Of a DNA stretch of 64,000 bases, positions 48,272 through 60,711 are shown one piece after another (position 1 is the first letter of the stretch; each line of letters starts with the position of its first letter). The DNA comes from Tolypeutes matacus (taxonomy: Eukaryota; Chordata; Mammalia; Cingulata; Chlamyphoridae). The position numbers and the translations under genes are program-made. Below the pieces are notes generated by a model, which worked only from the letters and a program-made list of their open reading frames with translations, made no database searches and was not told the origin of the DNA. Location of the stretch: assembly GCA_026826555.1 (NCBI GenBank), contig JAKSZT010038955.1, forward strand, positions 2,532,737 through 2,596,736, read 5' to 3'.

Positions 48272-48720
48272 ATGGACAGGTTTTGCTCCATCCTTCTGCT
48301 GCTGATTCTCCCTTACTGTGAGTGCTCTGGGCAGGGAATCTCACTGGGATGAAAGGACTCCCCTTCTCATTCTGAACCACCTTCACCTTCTCCTTTTGCT
48401 GCCTCCACAGGGACATTTTTCCAGGTCAACCTGAAGGAGTCTGGCTGTGGTATGGTGAAACCCACCCAGAACTTTATGCTGACCTGCACAGTCTCTGGGT
48501 TCTCACTCAGCACTTCTGGAATGGGTGTTGTCTGGATCCACCAGCTCCCAGGGAAGGCATGAGAGGCTTGCAATGATATATTGGGATGATGCTAAGTATT
48601 GGGCTACATCTCTGAAGAGTCAGCTCACAATCTCCAAGGACACCTCCAGAACCCAGCTGTTCTTAGAAATGACCAAAATGGACCCTGTAGACACAGCCAT
48701 GTATTATTGTGCATGGAGAG
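48272..48720 (+). pseudogene. IGHV: IGHV2-like V segment with FR2 frameshift
   Basis: The leader exon (48272-48317) encodes MDRFCSILLLLILPY, with donor GTGAGT at 48318, a 93-bp intron and acceptor AG at 48409-48410. The V exon starts at 48411. Its first part reads [19 protein letters not shown] with Cys at 48485, then [22 protein letters not shown] two-base deficit relative to IGHV2 FR2 then creates a TGA (about 48560). In the shifted frame the rest is clear: IYWDDAK, then [26 protein letters not shown] (Cys at 48708) and AWR up to the heptamer. An extra Cys in FR1 (SGCG) is unusual. Promoter, splice sites and RSS all look sound, so the segment could be transcribed or rearranged but could give no in-frame product without an indel. 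IGHV2 origin is clear from the insert-bearing CDR1. Confidence 0.92.
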
Positions 48721-48759
48721 CACAGAGGCACAACCCTGGAGTCCTTCTGTACAAGAACC
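48721..48759 (+). promoter_or_regulatory. 23-type RSS of IGHV2-like segment
   Basis: Heptamer CACAGAG at 48721-48727, spacer of exactly 23 bases, nonamer ACAAGAACC at 48751-48759. The CACAGAG and ACAAGAACC forms match what I recall of IGHV2 RSSs in other mammals, so it may be usable. Confidence 0.9.
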
Positions 48760-48959
48760 AGGGCTGGTTTTCAGTTGTGCCCATGCTGTGGCAGAAAAGG
48801 AGAGTTCAGTGCTGATGGCATTTCCTGTTATTGTCTAGACTTTCCTGTTCCCATTCAGCAGCCTTCAGGCCTAGGCTTCCTTTCCTTCCCTACTGAGAAG
48901 ACTCACTCCCTTTATGTTCTTACAGTCAAGATGCTATAAAAGAGTTTAACTCTTTTATA

Positions 48960-49885
48960 AAGATTGAACCTGACAGGGTCCAATTACATCAGTAAATTGG
49001 ATTATACATAAAATGCAGCCTGTTACCTCAGTTCATATCCCTCAAAATGAAGAATGAAAATAAGCACAATATATATATTTTTATTAAACTGTTGGATGTG
49101 AATATGGGGAAGCATCATTAGATAAGAAAACATGAATAATTGCAGAAATACAAATATTACCTACCTATGTATTGAAGAAGGAGAAATACACTCTAAAATT
49201 TGCAAAAATATAATTTATGTATATGAAATCATACAACAAAATTATATATCTTCTAATTATGGAGTTTCTGAGAGTGGTGGTGCTAAACTGAAGTTTCAGG
49301 TCTTTCACATGGGAGCTGTGTGTTTTAAACTTTGGGTCCCAGAGAAATTAATATATCCCCTAGGTAGCCAGAGGTATGATGATAAGAAGCCTGACACCTG
49401 AGAAAGTAGACACCTAAATTTTACACCAAAGAACAAACTCTATTAAATCAGATGAACAATCTGGCAAAAACACAAAAAACAACAACAAAAACACTGCAGC
49501 AAAACATATCTCATGAAATCTCAATATCAAGTTTTTTCAAAAACAATTGTCCAAATTCTTCAAATGAAAAAGAATTATCACACTGTAATATAAAGGGAAA
49601 AAAAAAAACACCATTATTTTAACAGAGACAAATGAGTGAGAAGAAAATCAATGTGTTTGGGGAGTTTGCAACATTTAGGACATTCAAATTCAAAGAACAG
49701 TCATGGAAAAAATGAATGGTTGAGAAAATAGTATTAATAAAAGAAAAAAGTGATAAACTTCACCAAATGTAAACATTTGTCTCTCTATAAGGCATTCATG
49801 AAATGGATGAATCTAATTACAGACAATGACACATATTTGCAAATCCCATATCCACCACATTACTTAAAATCTGATATGAAAAGAA
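48960..49885. other. AT-rich unassigned stretch
   Basis: This may include old L1 ORF fragments (A-rich with 'aagaaaacatgaataattgc'-type sequence), but nothing diagnostic was found. The 89-aa frame at 49132-49401 shows no known domain. Confidence 0.35.
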
Positions 49886-49889
49886 TCCT

Positions 49890-52260
<2,371 letters not shown>

Positions 52261-52309
52261 CAATTGAAAAGTTTTGCTTTAGTGTGGGGAAATGTATATC
52301 TTTTTTTTA

Positions 52310-52900
52310 GACCTCAAGGCAGGACCTTTATAGATAACCAGAGATGGCATGAAGAAAACTTCAACACTAGAGTTAGGTAAACTCACATTTATTATGTCTG
52401 CAGAGGTAAGGAGCCAAGGTCAGTCCAAAGTGACTCAGACTTGACTTCCTGTGCTGCAGTTTTACTCTTGCTTAAGTACCTAAGTTACTACTTAGCATTT
52501 GCTTTGATTATGCATTAGCTTTTATGCATATGGACAATCATACATAGCTAGTTATATAATTGTATGGTTAGTATGTTCAGGAAATCACGCTTGCCCATAC
52601 ATTGCATGATCGAAAAAGGGGTGGATAACTCCACCACTGGGTGGGAAATTTACCATGTTAATTAAGCAAGTTGAAGTCAGGACAACAAGGGTCTTCTTCT
52701 GTTCAGGTCTGGCCAACTGGTTGAAGCTGGTTTTCATACTTCATTGCTTCAACAGGATGTTCTTGACCACCAAGAGTGGAATTTGGCAGAAAAAGAGGGT
52801 TGCATCTCAGTGCCTTCTAATTTACATATAATTCTTTCCTTTGTATCTTAGCAACAGGGAAAGAAACAAGTTACTTTCAGGTATTCAGTCATCATACATC
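52310..52900 (-). mobile_element. Possible ERV LTR, minus strand
   Basis: The reverse complement carries an AATAAA ('cataataaatgtgagttta' region, about 52380-52400) with a downstream U5-like stretch ending in T-rich sequence near 52310. The composition is unlike neighbouring L1s. No family could be named and boundaries are guesses. Confidence 0.25.
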
Positions 52901-53129
52901 CATCATTTCCACAGTTTCTATCAATGTGAAATAAAATTTAATTCTGAAAAAAAAAAAGAACCCTCAAAACATAGCAGTAAGAAATATTAAAAATCCAAAT
53001 ATTAAATTGGTAAAAATTCAAAAACTGGACACAGACTGAAAGATATGCAGATAGCAAATAAGCACACAGAAAGATAATCAATCTCATTTTCCATTATATA
53101 AATGCAAATGTGATGGCATGGAACTATGA

Positions 53130-53545
53130 ACCAAAGAAAAATAAGTTCTTAAACTCAATCTATTCCTGTGGTTGTAAAGGCATTGTAAATGGGACTTTTG
53201 AGGAAATTAGTTAAAGTGTGGCCCAATTGAAACAGGATGGGTCTTATTCCTATTCCAGGAGCATTTATAAGGAAAATGAAATTCAGACACAGAGAGAGAA
53301 AGCAAGAGGAAGCAGCCAGAATCTGGAAGTCAATGGAACTCAGAGGAGAAGGGAGAGGCCAGGAGAGGCTGAAATTTTCATTGCTGTGTCAGAAAAGCCA
53401 AGGACCAAGGATCAGCTGGCAGACTGCACAAGAAATCCATAGACTTCTCAGAGGAAGCATCACCTTAAAGACCCCTTAACTTGGAACTTCTTCTACCCCT
53501 AAAATGTTGAGCCAACACATTCCCTTCCTTTAAGCAAACCCAATG
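53130..53545 (+). mobile_element. MaLR-type LTR
   Basis: Landmarks in order: 'ctattcctgtggttgtaaag' (about 53160), 'gtggcccaattgaaacagga' (about 53219), 'tgaaattcagacacagag' (about 53277), 'ccaaggaccaaggatcagct' (about 53398) and the end 'tttaagcaaacccaatg' (about 53530). These are typical of MaLR-type LTRs. The 74- and 80-aa frames at 53218-53479 fall within it and are not genes. Confidence 0.6.
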
Positions 53546-53549
53546 AATG

Positions 53550-54270
53550 ATATTTGATTTAAAAGACAGGGAAATAAAACAACAATTAAAACCAAAGTGA
53601 GATTTCATTATAACATACTAAGAAGGCTAAAATATTAAAAGAACACTGACCATATCAAGTGCTGAGGCCAGAGCTTCACACATTGCTGGAGAGAACAAAA
53701 AATGTAACACTTACATTGGAAAAGGATTTGGCATTTTCTTATAAAGTTAAACATACACTTATCAGAGGATCTAGCCATCCCATTCATGAGTATTTGTTCT
53801 AGAGATCTGAAATCTTATATTTACAGCAAAATGTGTACAAAATTATTTATTATATCTTTTTTTGTTGTCATTTGTAGAAGTTAGAAACAACCAAAATGTC
53901 CCACAGTGGTGTATTCATTAATAATCTGGGGGTATATCTACATAATCAAACACTATGTAGAAATGAAAAACAGAACTATTGGTACTCACATAAATCCATA
54001 TTGATCTCAAAGACAGTATCCTCCTTGAAAGAAGCCATTCTTAAATATTATGTATTGTATGATACTAATTATATATTTTCAAAAGATTACTCAATTGAGA
54101 TTATATTGATTAGTGATTGCCAGTGTAAGGAGTGGGTGGAGGCTGTGACTATAACAGCAAAGCAATGGGGTGCATTTCTTTTGATGGAACTATTCTTTAT
54201 CCCAATGTAATAAGTGATACAAGTATAGACACATTGTTAAAGTTAGTGAGTTCTATGCACAAATGAAAAT
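53550..54270 (+). mobile_element. Old L1M, ORF2 C-terminal region
   Basis: The order 'acattgctggagagaac' (about 53678), 'atctagccatcccattcatg' (about 53769), 'aaccaaaatgtccca' (about 53888) and 'tgattgccagtgtaagga' (about 54115) corresponds to the L1M ORF2 end and proximal 3' UTR. The 104-aa frame 53896-54210 is part of this relic. Confidence 0.65.
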
Positions 54271-54279
54271 AAGTTGATG

Positions 54280-55690
54280 TTGAATATGCTGACCTAAACA
54301 TAAAATCAAATTAAAATTTAAACTGTAACAGTCAAGAAGCCAAAAAAAAAAAAAGGCAAAATTAAGTTAGTGTTGAAATAATAGCAAATTAAATTAGAAA
54401 ATTATCAAATGGAAAAATCTGCAGCATGAAATATTGAGTTAAAAGTTACAAAAGTCATTTATACTTTCATGTAGCAAACCTGATGACTACATGAAGGTAT
54501 AAACTGAAAGACTAAGAATATTAAAGTATAGAATAGTAGAGGAAGAAAAATATGTCAACAAGTATGAATGGAGTTGTCAGGAGAAAAGGAAGAAAAACAA
54601 AGGAGGGGGGAATAATAATGAAATAAATATCATTATTTTAATATTTTTGAGGAATTCTCAAAGAATCATGAAGTCCAAGTATTCAAAAAAAAGCAAATCG
54701 TGACAAAAGTTCTAGTAAAATTTCAAATTTGAAGGAAAAAGATAATCCACATATTCCTTTGGACAGATCCTGATAGATTAGGGTACTAACACATCATCTA
54801 AAAAAAAAAAAAGACATTCATTATAGGAGTTGAAAAAACAAATTTAAAAAGTAGATGCCATAGACAATTTCTAATATCTTCAAATATTATGGAATGGTAA
54901 AAGAATCTCTTAAATGTGAAAAGTTAGTATGGTATTCTTTAGCATGCAGAGACACAATGTTTGAAAAATAACAAAATTCTCAAGACAATATAAACTAACA
55001 ACAAGAAGCAACATGCATAAAAGATTGTACAGCATGACCAAGTGCAATTTTTCCCAGGAATGCAAGGTAAGTTCAACAAATGGAAAGCAATCAAGATAAT
55101 ATATCATAATAACTAAGGAAGAACAAAACCACATGAGTATCTCAAAACCACTTGACAATTTCCAACACTCATCCATGAGAAAAACATCCAACATTCTAGT
55201 AATAATAGGGAAATTCCTGAATCATATATAGATCATCTATGAAAAATCCCAGAAAATAGCATTCACAATGGTGAAAGATTGATAGCCTTATCATTAGGAT
55301 CAAAATAAAACAAACAAGAAAAACAACTACTAAAATGATGTATACTCATTCTACTTATGGAATATAGAAATGAAGAGTCTAACCAAACCACTTAGGAAAT
55401 AAAAACAAAAAGATATAGGTCATGGAGAAAAAGGAGTAAAACTATCTCTTTACACAGTTACATAATTCTACAAATGAAAGCCTTAAGGAACATACACAAG
55501 CACACACACTTTAAAAATAATTAAGCAAAAAAGGGAGGATACAACATCAAAATATAAATATCAAATGTATTTTTACAAACTTCCAAGTAATATTTGAAAT
55601 TAAATTAAAAATAAAATTTACTATAGCAATATTAAGAATATATGAATGTAATTTGCACATGAAAAGAACATGTCTTTTTGGGATTCAGAG
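54280..55690 (+). mobile_element. Old L1M, ORF2 reverse transcriptase region
   Basis: Between 54740 and 55310 fragments match the RT in order: 'gcatgaccaagtgcaattt' (about 55032), 'ttcccaggaatgcaagg' (about 55051), 'aaaaccacttgacaatttcc' (about 55145) and 'atggtgaaagattgatagc' (about 55268). Flanking AT-rich sequence on both sides (54280-54740, 55310-55690) is probably L1 as well but less certain. Confidence 0.55.
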
Positions 55691-55697
55691 GGTAAAG

Positions 55698-56305
55698 TGT
55701 GGCAGCTAGAAATTCTTTTATGAATCTCACAAAGAAAAAGATTATGCTTTTGAACTAATCCAATTCCTATGGGTGTGAGACCCTTTTGATTGTAGTATAT
55801 CCGTGAGGTGTGACTCAGAGTCTCCACCCTCTTGTTGGGTCTGATATAAACAGGACACAAGTAACACAGACACATAGGAAAAGGGAGACACTATATTATA
55901 TTGATACTGACTTGTGACACAGAGGACTACAGGAAAACAGAAACCCTGAAGGATTCAAGGAGCCAAGTCCCTGAGGAAATGAGTCATATGCCTGATAATT
56001 TACAACTGAACTCAGGAAGAATGTGGTGCAGCCAATACTGACAGAGGAGGTCTGTAAAGAGACAAGCCCTATGTCTTATTGCCCATAGCTGAGTTCTAGT
56101 AGATGGTAGATTCTGGAGGGGAAGGCCGGCATTGGTGACCATCTTTGCAACATGGCAGGACACTAGAATCAACAGTAGGATACCTGGATTTGGACATTTC
56201 ATGGCCTCAGAACTGTAAGCTTGTACTCTATATAAAATCCACATTATAAAAGCCAATTTATTTCTGGTATTCTGTGTCAACCATCTTTGACAAACTAATA
56301 TGCTA
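55698..56305 (+). mobile_element. MaLR-type LTR
   Basis: It starts TGTGGCAGCTAG (55698), like the LTR at 2620. Near the 3' end are 'gcctcagaactgtaagcttg' (56203) and 'tttatttctggtattctgtg' (about 56257), then 'gacaaactaata'. It is longer and more diverged than 2620 and 34796. The minus-strand frames of 84 and 98 aa are incidental. No target duplication seen. Confidence 0.55.
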
Positions 56306-56429
56306 ATGAAGCTGGGAAAATTGAACCCCTAAATTTTACTGAGTCTTCTTTGTCAGGAGAAGCAACTCATTCACCTCCATCTTAGGAAGAGAACTTTGCT
56401 TTGCAAGCAAATTTTTAATGACCTCATCT

Positions 56430-56850
56430 TAGCTTGTCACAGCTGCTTTAACAAAATGCCACATACTAGTTGGCTTGAACAACAGGAATTTATTTTCTTA
56501 AGGTTTCAGATGCTAGAAGTGTCAAGTCTAACTCAGCAGGATTAGGTTTCCCCTAAAATCTAGAGTTCTGATCATGGCTTGCACACATTCAATCTCTCCC
56601 TCTGTCTCATGGCAGTCTCTTTCTCTATCTCTGCCTCAGTCAGGTGTAACTCTTTCAAATTTCTTGCCTTATAAGGATTCTATACATATAGATTTAGGGA
56701 CCTAATGAGGTGTTTGCTAATCCAATTTGGATTATACTTAATGAAAAACATCTTCAAAGATCTTATTTAAAATGACTTCACATTCACAGGACAAGGGATT
56801 AAGACATGAACAAAGCTTCTTGAGGACACAATTCATTTCATAACAGTCCA
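56430..56850 (-). mobile_element. MaLR (MLT1-like) 3' LTR, minus strand
   Basis: Read on the minus strand, this pairs with 58786-59140. Landmarks: 'agctgctttaacaaaatgcc' (about 56440), 'caacaggaatttattttctt' (about 56480) and 'gggattaagacatgaacaaa' (about 56795). Confidence 0.55.
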
Positions 56851-57065
56851 CTCTTTCTACTACTGCCAAAAGCCATATCCTTCCCACTTGCAAAATCTTT
56901 CCATGCCATCCTATCATAACAAGAGTCTTATGACATGTCAGCAACAAGTCCACTTAAAATATATATCAGTTATGGGTATTTTCCATTACAGGGAAGAATT
57001 TTCTCTGTTCTTGTAATTGTGAAAACTAGAAAATAAGTCAGCTGCTTCCAAAATACAGTGGTGAG

Positions 57066-57082
57066 AAAAGCATAGGTTTTAA
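57066..57082 (+). repeat. Left target-site duplication of L1 tail
   Basis: AAAAGCATAGGTTTTAA, identical over 17 bases to 57620-57636. Confidence 0.95.
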
Positions 57083-57439
57083 TGAGGTGGAGCCAGTGGC
57101 CACTTGACAGTTTTTGGGTAGGGATGGGATGAGCAGTTGAAATTCAGGGGCTTCTTTGGGAGTTGGAGGTTGTCCTGAGTACTGTTGTGGCAATGGATGT
57201 AGGCCATTTTAAATCAGCACACACCACTCAGAACTGAGTGGGAGAGAGTGTGGTCTACAGTGTGAACTGTGGTCTATGGTTGGTGGCAAGGCTCCAGGAT
57301 GTGTAAGTTCACTGAGGTTGGTGGGCCACACTGTGGGAGATGTTTGTGTGGGATGTGGTGGGAGGTGTGGGAGGTGGGCAACATGGGAATCCCAGTGGGT
57401 TCCGTGTAATATTTTAGGTAATCTAAGCAGCTCTTAAAA

Positions 57440-57477
<38 letters not shown>

Positions 57478-57619
57478 NNNNNNNNNNNNNNNNNNNNNNN
57501 NNNNNNNNNNNNNNNNNNNNNNNNNNNNNNNNNNNNNNNNNNNNNNNNNNNNNNNNNNNNNNNNNNNNNNNNNNNNNATTTTTACCCATAATAAAAAAAA
57601 AAAGGAAAAAAAAAAAAAA
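57083..57619 (+). mobile_element. Recent, 5'-truncated L1 tail (contains assembly gap)
   Basis: L1 3' UTR beginning 'tgaggtggagcc', about 98% like 1-400 by eye, with a (TA)n tract, the N gap (57478-57577), the terminal 'atttttaccc' and a poly(A) of about 30 bases containing one GG. Perfect 17-bp target duplications flank it. The unbroken duplications and near-identity to another copy indicate a recent insertion of the same L1 family as 60712-64000. Confidence 0.9.
57478..57577. other. Assembly gap of exactly 100 N
   Basis: One hundred N in a row, placed inside a TA microsatellite. A round number is conventional for a gap of unknown length. Confidence 0.99.
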
Positions 57620-57636
57620 AAAAGCATAGGTTTTAA
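57620..57636 (+). repeat. Right target-site duplication of L1 tail
   Basis: AAAAGCATAGGTTTTAA, identical to 57066-57082. Its first bases merge with the poly(A) tail. Confidence 0.95.
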
Positions 57637-58785
57637 ATCCCCATTAGAGAAGAAAGAAATTGGAAAGTTAATTTAAAAAATGGTCACAGTTTCCAAGCAG
57701 TTCAAAACTCAGTGAGACACATTCCTCTAGACTTCAAGGCTTGAGATTAGTCTATGGTGGGAGCTTTTCTCTCCCATTCAGCTGGAGCAGCACTGCTAGA
57801 CTCTCCAAGGATCTATGTGGTGTCCACTTTCTTCCTGAGACATCACAAATTCTTCCCATCCTCTTCAAATACCAAGGTTGTGGTGATAACTTCTATAATC
57901 ACCAGGGTGAAGCCCCACTCTCTTGAAACAACAGAATGATCTTGGCCTTTCTAAAGGCCAGGGCAGCAGGCCTTCTCTCACGGACCTAGAAGGGCTCTTC
58001 AGAGCAGGGCTTTGCGTCCATTGATCTGTACTTGTAGTCTTTCTTCATTCTGTCTTTTTTGTTACTTCCTCATACTCAGTACATTCTGGAAATGTTTCCA
58101 CTGACATAAAATTTTCAAAAACTTTGTTGTTTTCCATGTGATTTATGAGAGTCCAAACCATCAGTTAGAGTGCCCTCCACAGACCTTACCTTCATAATCA
58201 AATCTGAATACTTGACTTCCTTTGAGAAGGTTAATTTGATACATTTTTCATACACAAAATCTCTTAACAAATATTGGATTCAGCCAAACTGTCATCCTCA
58301 TTTCCTTGGAAACCTATCTGGAAAGGGTGAGTATTTTCCAAATCAATAATTGATGGTTCTTTTAACAATATCTCAGTCCTCAATTTATGTTTTCCATGAG
58401 GAGAACCCAGGCCACAACTTCCATGCTTTGCTTGGGAATTTCCTTAAATTAAACATCCAAATTCATCAGTAAAAAGTTCTGCCTTCCATCTGATAACAGA
58501 ACACATTCTGCAAATTCCCTTGCCACTCTATAACAAGGATTACCTTTCTTCCATTTTCCAACATTTTAATAATTTCATTCTAAGACCTAAACTTAATCAC
58601 CTTTGATATCCTTATTTTTACCAACAGTGTCTAAAAGGCAATCTAATATTTAATATTAAGAACCCCTAAATATTTATGAGCTCTACACATTATCCATTTA
58701 CATAGCCATTTCCACATATTTAGCTATTTGTTACAGTTCCCCACTTCCAACTACCAAAAATTGTCTTTGCTTGCCAGAAATGCTG

Positions 58786-59140
58786 TACCAAATACCTCTG
58801 AATAGTTATCTTGCAAAACTGGAAGTTATTTCCTTAGAATTTTGGAGACTGGAAATCCAAAATCAACACAAAAGAAGGAATATGCTCTCTGGGGAAATCT
58901 GGAGTTAGCTTGCTGGTAATATGTAATATATGTCTCCTTCTGTTTCTGCTGCCTTGGTCTAAATGCCTTCATAAATAAATACTACATCCATGTTTGATTA
59001 AAGCTGATTGTGATTCACCCTGGCCTCACCTTAAGTAATAACCTCTCCAAGGAGACTATCTACACATAGATTTACATTCACCTGACCAGGGGTTAAGACT
59101 TCAACATGTTTTACTTCATAAGAGAAATTATTAATTTGAG
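58786..59140 (-). mobile_element. MaLR (MLT1-like) 5' LTR, minus strand
   Basis: Order 'gccagaaatgctgtaccaaa' (about 58774), 'attttggagactggaaatcc' (about 58839), 'ggttaagacttcaacatg' (about 59090) matches an MLT1-class LTR in reverse. It pairs with 56430-56850 to make a two-LTR provirus remnant. Confidence 0.5.
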
Positions 59141-59164
59141 CATCATCCATCTTTTTGAAGATTT

Positions 59165-59517
59165 ATTTTATTTATTTCTTCCCACCCCTTCATTGTTTGC
59201 ATTTGCTGTATCTGTTTGTTGTGTGCTAGTCTTCTGTTTAGGTGGTACCTGGAACTAAACCTGGGGCCTATGATGTGGGACAGAGGTGCCTAATAGCTTG
59301 AGCCACATCCAGTCCCTGCTTTATTGTAACTCTCATTTTGTTTTCCTCATGTCTCTTGTTGCATCATCTTGTTTCATCAGCCAACCACACCTGCTCATCA
59401 TGTCAGCTCACTGTCTTGCTTGTCTTCTTTAGGAGGCACCAGGAACTGAAGCTGGGACCTCCCATATGGTAGGTGGGTGCTCAATCACTTGAGCCACATT
59501 TGCTTCTCCTGGGCATC
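59165..59517 (-). mobile_element. tRNA-derived SINE pair (DAS-type), minus strand
   Basis: Two tRNA-like heads in reverse: one at about 59245-59320 ('ggtggtacctggaactaaac', 'gcttgagccacatccagtcc') and one at 59430-59517 ('aggaggcaccaggaactgaa', 'cttgagccacatttgcttct'). The linker contains 'catgtcagctcactgtcttg' (59399). The arrangement fits a longer DAS SINE variant. Confidence 0.7.
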
Positions 59518-59519
59518 AT

Positions 59520-60415
59520 TCTTAAACAACTAGAAGTAGAGGTACAGCTATAGAAACTGCACTCAACAACAGCATATGCATTCTTCATATTTTTGCATGG
59601 AATGTTCTGTTGGTTATAGCACATGATATGCCAGAATGCATCTAAATAAACTTAAAGGGATATAAATATATACAGTATATACACAATACATAATGGAATG
59701 AATTAAAAATGAATAATAGAAGAAAATTTGAAAAATTCACAAATATGTAGAAATTCAAAATGGACTTCTTGATTAATCAATTGATCAAAGAAACAATCAA
59801 ACTTGTAATAATGTAATAATTTAATAATGTACATAATTACATAAATAAATGTAATAATAAAATACATTGAAATGAATTAAAATGAAAATAAAACAAATAA
59901 AAAATTGGATGCCAATAAAGTAGAACCTAGAGAGAAATTTATGTATGTAAATGCCTACATTAAAAATAAAGTTCTCAAAAATAATAATCTAGCTCTCATT
60001 CTTTAGACATTGGAAAAATAAGAGTAAACTATATCTAAAATTAACAGAAAGGAGGATAAACTAAAAATTAGAGTAGGAAATAATGAAATAGAGAATAGAA
60101 ACACAGTTCAAATAAATCAATGAAACCAAAACAGATTTTGTGAAAAGACCAAGATTATCAAAATTGACAAACATTTCCTTATATTGACCAAGGGAAACAA
60201 GAGACAGAAAGAAGAAAGAAATTGCTAGAAAATGGCAGGGGAGAAAAGGCATAACTACTGATTTGACAGAATTTTAGAAATAAAATTATAAAGGAATACT
60301 ATGAATAAGACAATTGTAGTAAATTATAAAACTTTGTTGAAGTGAATAAATTCCTAGAAAGTTACAAACTACCAAAATTGACTCAGAAATAAACAATCTG
60401 AATAGGCCTTTATGG
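59520..60415 (+). mobile_element. Old L1 ORF2, region before and start of RT
   Basis: Plus-strand L1 order: 'aatttgaaaaattcacaaat' (about 59727), 'gagagaaatttatgtatgta' (about 59930), 'tgaaatagagaatagaaaca' (about 60082) and 'tgaataaattcctagaaagt' (about 60343). Decayed, no long frame. Confidence 0.65.
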
Positions 60416-60430
60416 ATAAAGTGATTCAAT

Positions 60431-60452
60431 TTAATAATAATAATAATAATAA
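60431..60452. repeat. (AAT)n microsatellite
   Basis: About seven tandem AAT/TAA units at the end of the old L1. Confidence 0.85.
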
Positions 60453-60454
60453 AT

Positions 60455-60710
60455 ACATATCTATAAAATACCCAGGTTGGTATTTATAACTACAAATGTT
60501 AAATATTTTTATAATTTCAACAATGCCACATGGTCATAAATGTTGTATCCTGAAATCTGGTAATGATAGTGCTCCCGGTTTGGTGTTGTTATTTTTCAGC
60601 TCACCTTGAACCTAAGCTATGTCAGTTATGAATAATGAGGGACTTATTTTCCTTATACTCATTCAAGTACTTATTTCCTCTCACCACATTGAAAATATCA
60701 AATAGAATTC
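60455..60710. other. No recognised feature
   Basis: Short unassigned spacer before the next L1. Confidence 0.4.
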
Positions 60711-60711
60711 T

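Larger units (their letters stand above)
56851..58785 (-). mobile_element. MaLR internal region, minus strand
   Basis: Non-coding internal sequence between the two minus-strand LTR-like blocks. The same order is seen at 580-1690. A recent L1 tail splits it at 57083-57619. Frames of about 60 aa at 57741-57939 are incidental. Confidence 0.5.
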
